Below are positions 53,952 through 57,718 of a stretch of 57,718 bases of DNA, piece after piece (the first letter of the stretch is position 1; the number at the start of each line of letters is the position of its first letter). The stretch is from Streptomyces albogriseolus (GTDB lineage Bacteria > Actinomycetota > Actinomycetes > Streptomycetales > Streptomycetaceae). The stretch spans positions 1 to 57,718 of the forward strand of contig BMVA01000030.1 of the NCBI GenBank assembly GCA_014650475.1, in the 5' to 3' direction. A model generated the notes under the pieces. The model did no database searches, was not told the DNA's origin, and saw only the letters and a program-made list of their open reading frames with translations. The position numbers and the translations under genes were made by a program.

Positions 53952-55138
53952 CGACCGAGGTCACCTCGCCACCCACCTCGGCCTCCCCCACCGCCCGCCA
54001 GGTGTGGACCCGCACCCGGGGCGTCGCCCTCGCGCTGGTGCTGCTCCTCGTCGCGGCCGTCGCCATCGCCGTGGTCCGCTCCGACGCCCGGCACGGCCGG
54101 CTCGACCCGCGCTCCGCCGACCCCTCCGGCAGCCGCGCCGTCGCCGAACTGCTCGCCGACCGCGGCGTCGACACCCGCGTGGTCACCACCCTCGACGAGG
54201 CCGCCGCCGCGGCCGGCCCCGACACCACCCTGCTGGTCGCCGTGCCCGACCTGCTGACGCCCCGCCAGCAGACGCGGCTGCGCGCGGCCACCGAGGACTC
54301 CGGCGGCCGCACCGTCCTCGTCGCCTCAGGCATCGCCTCCGTGGAGCGCCTCGCCCCCGACGTCATGGCCGACCCGGCCAACAGCCTCGACTCCACCCTC
54401 GAACCGGGCTGCGACCTCCCCGCCGCCGTACGCGCGGGCAACGCCGACACGGGCGGCATCCGCTACTCCTCCGCCCACCCCGACGCCGACGAGTGCTACC
54501 GCAGCCACCGCCTGGCCACCCTGGTGCGCGTCCCCGCCCCCTCCGGCGCCGGCGACACCGTCCTCCTCGGCGCCCCCGACATCCTCCTCAACGACCGCCT
54601 GGACGAGCACGGCAACGCCTCGCTGGCGCTCCAGCTCCTCGGCTCCCGCCCCCACCTCGTCTGGTACCTCCCCACGCCCGCCGACGCCGCCGGGACCGAG
54701 GACGAGAAGAGCTTCTTCGACCTCCTCCCCTCCGGCTGGCTCTGGGGCACCCTCCAGCTCTTCGTCGCCGCCGCCCTGGCCGCCCTGTGGCGGGCACGCC
54801 GCCTCGGCCCCCTCGTCCCCGAGCAACTCCCCGTGGCGATCCGCGCCTCCGAGACCGTCGAAGGCCGCGCCCGCCTCTACCGCACGGCCGACGCCCGCGA
54901 CCGCGCCGCGCTCGCTCTCCGCTCCGCCACCCGCACCCGCCTCGCCCCCCTCGTCGGCGTCCCCGGCACCCAGGCGCACGCGCCCGAGACCCTGATCCCC
55001 GCACTGTCCGCCCGCCTCGACGGCGACGGACCGTCCCCGCACACGCTTCTCTTCGGCCCGCCCCCCGGCGACGACGCGGCTCTGATCCGGCTCGCCGACC
55101 AACTCGACGCCCTCGAAAGGCAGGTACGCCGTCCATGA
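53948..55138 (+). CDS. DUF4350 domain protein
   Basis: 396 aa, ATG 53948, overlapping the previous stop as ATGA. A transmembrane helix near the N-terminus (VALALVLLLVAAVAIAVV) and another at about 255-275 (WGTLQLFVAAALAALW) enclose an outer domain with DPSGSRAVAELLADRGVDTR and TTLLVAVPDLLTPRQ, the DUF4350 pattern. Two Cys (PGCDLP, DECYRS) in that domain could form a disulfide. The cytoplasmic tail is helical. Conserved partner of DUF58/MoxR genes. Confidence 0.88.
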   Translation: MTTEVTSPPTSASPTARQVWTRTRGVALALVLLLVAAVAIAVVRSDARHGRLDPRSADPSGSRAVAELLADRGVDTRVVTTLDEAAAAAGPDTTLLVAVPDLLTPRQQTRLRAATEDSGGRTVLVASGIASVERLAPDVMADPANSLDSTLEPGCDLPAAVRAGNADTGGIRYSSAHPDADECYRSHRLATLVRVPAPSGAGDTVLLGAPDILLNDRLDEHGNASLALQLLGSRPHLVWYLPTPADAAGTEDEKSFFDLLPSGWLWGTLQLFVAAALAALWRARRLGPLVPEQLPVAIRASETVEGRARLYRTADARDRAALALRSATRTRLAPLVGVPGTQAHAPETLIPALSARLDGDGPSPHTLLFGPPPGDDAALIRLADQLDALERQVRRP

Positions 55139-56127
55139 TGGACCCGACCACCGACAACGCCGCGCCCACCGGCGACCCGGCCTCCGCACGGGCCGCCCTG
55201 GAGGCCCTGCGCGCGGAGATCGCCAAGGCCGTGGTCGGCCAGGACCCCGCCGTGACCGGCCTCGTCGTCGCCCTCCTCTGCCGCGGCCACGTCCTCCTCG
55301 AGGGCGTCCCCGGCGTCGCCAAGACCCTGCTGATCCGCTCCCTCGCCGCCGCCCTCGAACTCGACACCAAGCGCGTCCAGTTCACGCCCGACCTGATGCC
55401 GAGCGACGTCACCGGCTCCCTGGTCTACGACGCCCGCACCGCCGAGTTCTCCTTCCAGCCCGGCCCGGTCTTCACCAACCTCCTCCTCGCGGACGAGATC
55501 AACCGCACGCCCCCGAAGACCCAGTCGTCCCTGCTGGAGGCCATGGAGGAACGCCAGGTCACCGTCGACGGCACCCCGCGCGCCCTCCCCGACCCGTTCC
55601 TGGTCGCCGCGACGCAGAACCCCGTCGAGTACGAGGGCACCTACCCCCTGCCCGAGGCGCAGCTCGACCGCTTCCTCCTCAAGCTGACGATCCCCCTGCC
55701 GTCCCGCGAGGACGAGATCGACGTCCTCACCCGGCACGCCCAGGGCTTCGACCCGCGCGACCTGCGCGCCGCCGGCGTCCGCCCCGTCGCGACCGCCGCC
55801 GACCTGGAGGCCGCCCGCCACGCCGTCGCCGCCACCACCGTCTCCCCCGAGATCACCGCCTACGTCGTCGACATCTGCCGCGCCACCCGCGAGTCGCCGT
55901 CCCTCACCCTCGGCGTCTCCCCCCGGGGCGCCACCGCGCTGCTCGCCACCGCCCGCGCCTGGGCCTGGCTGACCGGCCGCGACTACGTCATCCCCGACGA
56001 CGTGAAGGCCCTCGCCCTGCCCACGCTCCGCCACCGCATACAGCTGCGCCCGGAAGCCGAGATGGAGGGCGTGACGGCCGACTCGGTCATCAACGCGGTC
56101 CTCTCCCACGTCCCCGTTCCCCGCTGA
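55135..56127 (+). CDS. MoxR-family AAA+ ATPase
   Basis: 330 aa, ATG 55135 overlapping the DUF4350 stop (ATG 55138 is also possible). Walker A GVPGVAKT is at 57-64, Walker B LLLADEI at 116-122, sensor 1 in AATQNP (Asn162) and an arginine-finger region in LPEAQLDRFLLK. MoxR ATPases act as chaperones for von Willebrand-like proteins, in this case the DUF58 protein encoded next. The stop shares a base with the next start. Confidence 0.95.
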   Translation: MMDPTTDNAAPTGDPASARAALEALRAEIAKAVVGQDPAVTGLVVALLCRGHVLLEGVPGVAKTLLIRSLAAALELDTKRVQFTPDLMPSDVTGSLVYDARTAEFSFQPGPVFTNLLLADEINRTPPKTQSSLLEAMEERQVTVDGTPRALPDPFLVAATQNPVEYEGTYPLPEAQLDRFLLKLTIPLPSREDEIDVLTRHAQGFDPRDLRAAGVRPVATAADLEAARHAVAATTVSPEITAYVVDICRATRESPSLTLGVSPRGATALLATARAWAWLTGRDYVIPDDVKALALPTLRHRIQLRPEAEMEGVTADSVINAVLSHVPVPR

Positions 56128-57437
56128 TGGCCCCCACCGGACGCGCCGCCCTCCTCGCGGCCCTCGGCTCCCTCCCCGTCGGCATCTGGGAACCCGGCTG
56201 GACGGGCCTCCTCGCCGTCAACGCGCCCCTCGTGGTGGCCTGCGCCTGCGACTACGCCCTGGCCGCCCCGGTCCGCACACTCGGCCTGACCCGCTCCGGC
56301 GACACCTCGGTACGCCTCGGCGACACCGCCGACGTCACCCTGACGGTCACCAACCCGTCCCGCCGCCCGCTGCGCACCCGCGTCCGCGACGCCTGGCCGC
56401 CGAGCAGCTGGACACCCGGCACGGAGACGGAGGCGTCCCGGCACCGGCTGACGATCCCCGCGGGCGAACGCCGCCGCGTCACGACACGGCTGCGCCCGAC
56501 CCGCCGGGGCGACCGCCGGGCGGACCGCGTCACCGTCCGCTCCTACGGCCCGCTCGGCCTGTTCACCCGCCAGGGCACCCACAAGGTCCCGTGGACGGTC
56601 CGCGTCCTGCCGCCGTTCACCAGCCGCAAGCACCTGCCGTCGAAGCTGGCCCGCCTGCGCGAACTGGACGGCCGCACCAGCGTCCTCACCCGCGGCGAGG
56701 GCACCGAGTTCGACAGCCTCCGCGCCTACGTCCCCGGCGACGACACCCGCTCCATCGACTGGCGCGCCACTGCCCGCCAGTCCGAGGTCGCGGTACGCAC
56801 CTGGCGCCCGGAGCGCGACCGCCACATCCTGCTCGTCCTCGACACCGGCCGCACCTCCGCCGGCCGCGTGGGCGACGCACCGCGCCTGGACGCCTCCATG
56901 GACGCGGCCCTGCTCCTCGCCGCCCTGGCCTCCCGCGCCGGCGACCGCGTCGACCTGCTGGCCTACGACCGCCGGGTCCGCGCCCTGGTCCAGGGCCGCG
57001 CCGCCGGCGACCTCCTGCCGTCGCTGGTGAACGCGATGGCCACACTGGAACCCGAACTGGTGGAGACGGACGCCCGCGGCGTGACGGCGGCGGCGCTCCG
57101 TACGGCCCCGCGCCGGTCCCTGATCGTGCTTCTGACGACGCTGGACGCGACACCCGTGGAAGAGGGCCTGCTGCCCGTCCTGAGCCGCCTGACACAGCGC
57201 CACACGGTCCTGCTCGCCTCGGTGGCCGACCCGCACGTCGCGTCCATGGCCCAGGGCCGTGGAGACGTCGACGCGGTCTACGAGGCCGCGGCGGCCGCAC
57301 AGGCACGCACGGAACGCGACCGCACGGCCGAACAGCTCCGTCGCCGCGGAGTGACGGTCGTGGACGCGACACCGGAGGAACTGGCGCCGGCGCTGGCGGA
57401 CGCGTATCTGGAGCTGAAGTCGGCGGGGCGGCTGTAA
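56127..57437 (+). CDS. DUF58 domain protein
   Basis: 436 aa, ATG 56127 (TGATG overlap). Two hydrophobic segments at the N-terminus (AALLAALGSLPVGI and LLAVNAPLVVACACDYALA) anchor it. A beta-sandwich region follows (GDTADVTLTVTNPSRRPLRT), then the DUF58 signature GTEFDSLRAYVPGDDTRSIDWRATAR (residues about 190-216) and a VWA-like fold with LVLDTGRTSAG, in which the usual DxSxS metal site is DTGRT. Works with MoxR in an uncharacterised envelope or assembly process. Last gene before the rRNA terminator. Confidence 0.93.
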   Translation: MAPTGRAALLAALGSLPVGIWEPGWTGLLAVNAPLVVACACDYALAAPVRTLGLTRSGDTSVRLGDTADVTLTVTNPSRRPLRTRVRDAWPPSSWTPGTETEASRHRLTIPAGERRRVTTRLRPTRRGDRRADRVTVRSYGPLGLFTRQGTHKVPWTVRVLPPFTSRKHLPSKLARLRELDGRTSVLTRGEGTEFDSLRAYVPGDDTRSIDWRATARQSEVAVRTWRPERDRHILLVLDTGRTSAGRVGDAPRLDASMDAALLLAALASRAGDRVDLLAYDRRVRALVQGRAAGDLLPSLVNAMATLEPELVETDARGVTAAALRTAPRRSLIVLLTTLDATPVEEGLLPVLSRLTQRHTVLLASVADPHVASMAQGRGDVDAVYEAAAAAQARTERDRTAEQLRRRGVTVVDATPEELAPALADAYLELKSAGRL

Positions 57438-57461
57438 AGGAGGGGCTTCGGAAACGCAGAA

Positions 57462-57489
57462 AGCCCCCGTGCCGAATGGCACGGGGGCT
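57462..57489. terminator. Bidirectional terminator between DUF58 gene and rRNA operon
   Basis: 12-bp perfect stem AGCCCCCGTGCC / GGCACGGGGGCT with a GAAT loop, with short T-containing flank (CTCTTAAG) on the plus side and TTTC on the minus side. It terminates both the minus-strand rRNA transcript and the plus-strand operon. Confidence 0.85.
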
Positions 57490-57501
57490 CTCTTAAGAAT
57501 T

Positions 57502-57620
57502 GTTCGGCGGCGTCCTACTCTCCCACAGGGTCCCCCCTGCAGTACCATCGGCGCTGTAAGGCTTAGCTTCCGGGTTCGGAATGTAACCGGGCGTTTCCCC
57601 TACGCTATGACCACCGAAAC
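57502..57620 (-). rRNA. rrf: 5S ribosomal RNA
   Basis: The minus strand reads GTTTCGGTGGTCATAGCGTA, then GGGGAAACGCCCGGTTACAT, CCGAACCCGGAAGCTAAGCC, GCGCCGATGGTACTGC, GGGGGACCCTGTGGGAGAGT and AGGACGCCGCCGAAC: the complete Streptomyces 5S sequence, with the 5' and 3' ends pairing. About 119 nt; the 3' end is placed to within a few bases. Confidence 0.95.
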
Positions 57621-57641
57621 ACTATGAAACAATCAACCGCA

Positions 57642-57658
57642 CCATGTGTGGCACATGG
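57642..57658 (-). other. Hairpin in the 23S-5S spacer
   Basis: CCATGTG / CACATGG, 7-bp stem with a TGG loop, extended by CAACC / GGTTG outside it. It lies in the 80-nt spacer of the pre-rRNA and may take part in processing. Confidence 0.5.
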
Positions 57659-57701
57659 GGTTGTTCGTGGTTTCAGAACCAACACAGTGGACGCGAGCAA
57701 C

Positions 57702-57718
57702 TGAGGACAAGCCCTCGG
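57702..57718 (-). rRNA. rrl: 23S ribosomal RNA, last ~17 bases of the 3' end
   Basis: The minus strand reads CCGAGGGCTTGTCCTCA, matching the end of Streptomyces 23S rRNA after GGTACTAATAGG. The gene continues beyond the window. Confidence 0.7.

Overview
This is a high-GC Streptomyces chromosome window. The evidence is strong third-position GC bias, GTG/ATG starts overlapping upstream stops, a Streptomyces-type 5S rRNA, and blocks of genes matching the Streptomyces core (futalosine menaquinone genes, large NAD-glutamate dehydrogenase, secA, hpf, lpqB-mtrB-mtrA). S. coelicolor locus numbers below are recalled from memory and were not looked up.

Layout. (1) 1-9.5 kb: conserved housekeeping block with a helicase-like protein (cut by the window edge), a membrane protein, a four-copy 112-bp repeat, a HAD hydrolase, a cold-shock protein, mqnD-mqnB, a lipoprotein, an MFS protein and a DUF3027 protein. 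(2) 9.6-11.7 kb: a decayed stretch with a DUF6247-like gene, a remnant of an Rpn/transposase-type protein, the 3' half of a WYL-regulator gene (minus strand) and the 3' half of a CDP-glycerol glycerophosphotransferase-type gene (plus strand). The last two are broken at the same point, about 10,659, head to head. This looks like a chromosomal rearrangement junction: genes to the left belong near S. coelicolor SCO4326/SCO4327, genes to the right near SCO2981-SCO2999, which are far apart in that species. (3) 11.7-30.3 kb: a cell-envelope glycopolymer locus with three complete GT2/glycerophosphotransferase fusion proteins, two TarS/TarP-like GT2 proteins, three polytopic GT-C-like proteins, and a TagGH/Wzm-Wzt exporter facing a TetR regulator across an operator-rich promoter. 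An ohr/ohrR peroxide module sits inside it, and the 3' end of one glycosyltransferase gene is present in three tandem copies. (4) 30.4-45.8 kb, core genes: NAD-glutamate dehydrogenase, a HAD protein, a DUF6912-like protein, an Rv3235-family protein, SecA, a GNAT acetyltransferase, an AlkZ-like glycosylase, a LuxR-type response regulator, Hpf and a ComF-like protein. (5) 45.9-51.7 kb: mtnA-mtrA-mtrB-lpqB operon. (6) 51.9-57.4 kb: a membrane protein / DUF4129 / DUF4350 / MoxR / DUF58 operon running into the tail of an rRNA operon (5S and the last bases of 23S, minus strand).

How the genes fit together: the envelope locus encodes enzymes that can polymerise and decorate a polyol-phosphate polymer, lipid-linked-sugar GT-C enzymes on the outer face, and an ABC exporter. 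SecA, MtrAB-LpqB and the MoxR/DUF58 operon are further envelope or development functions. Nothing resembles a prophage, CRISPR array, complete insertion sequence, tRNA gene or secondary-metabolite cluster. The most unusual items are the 10,659 junction, the graded loss of catalytic motifs among the fused transferases, and two tandem-repeat blocks (112 bp x4 and about 175 bp x3).
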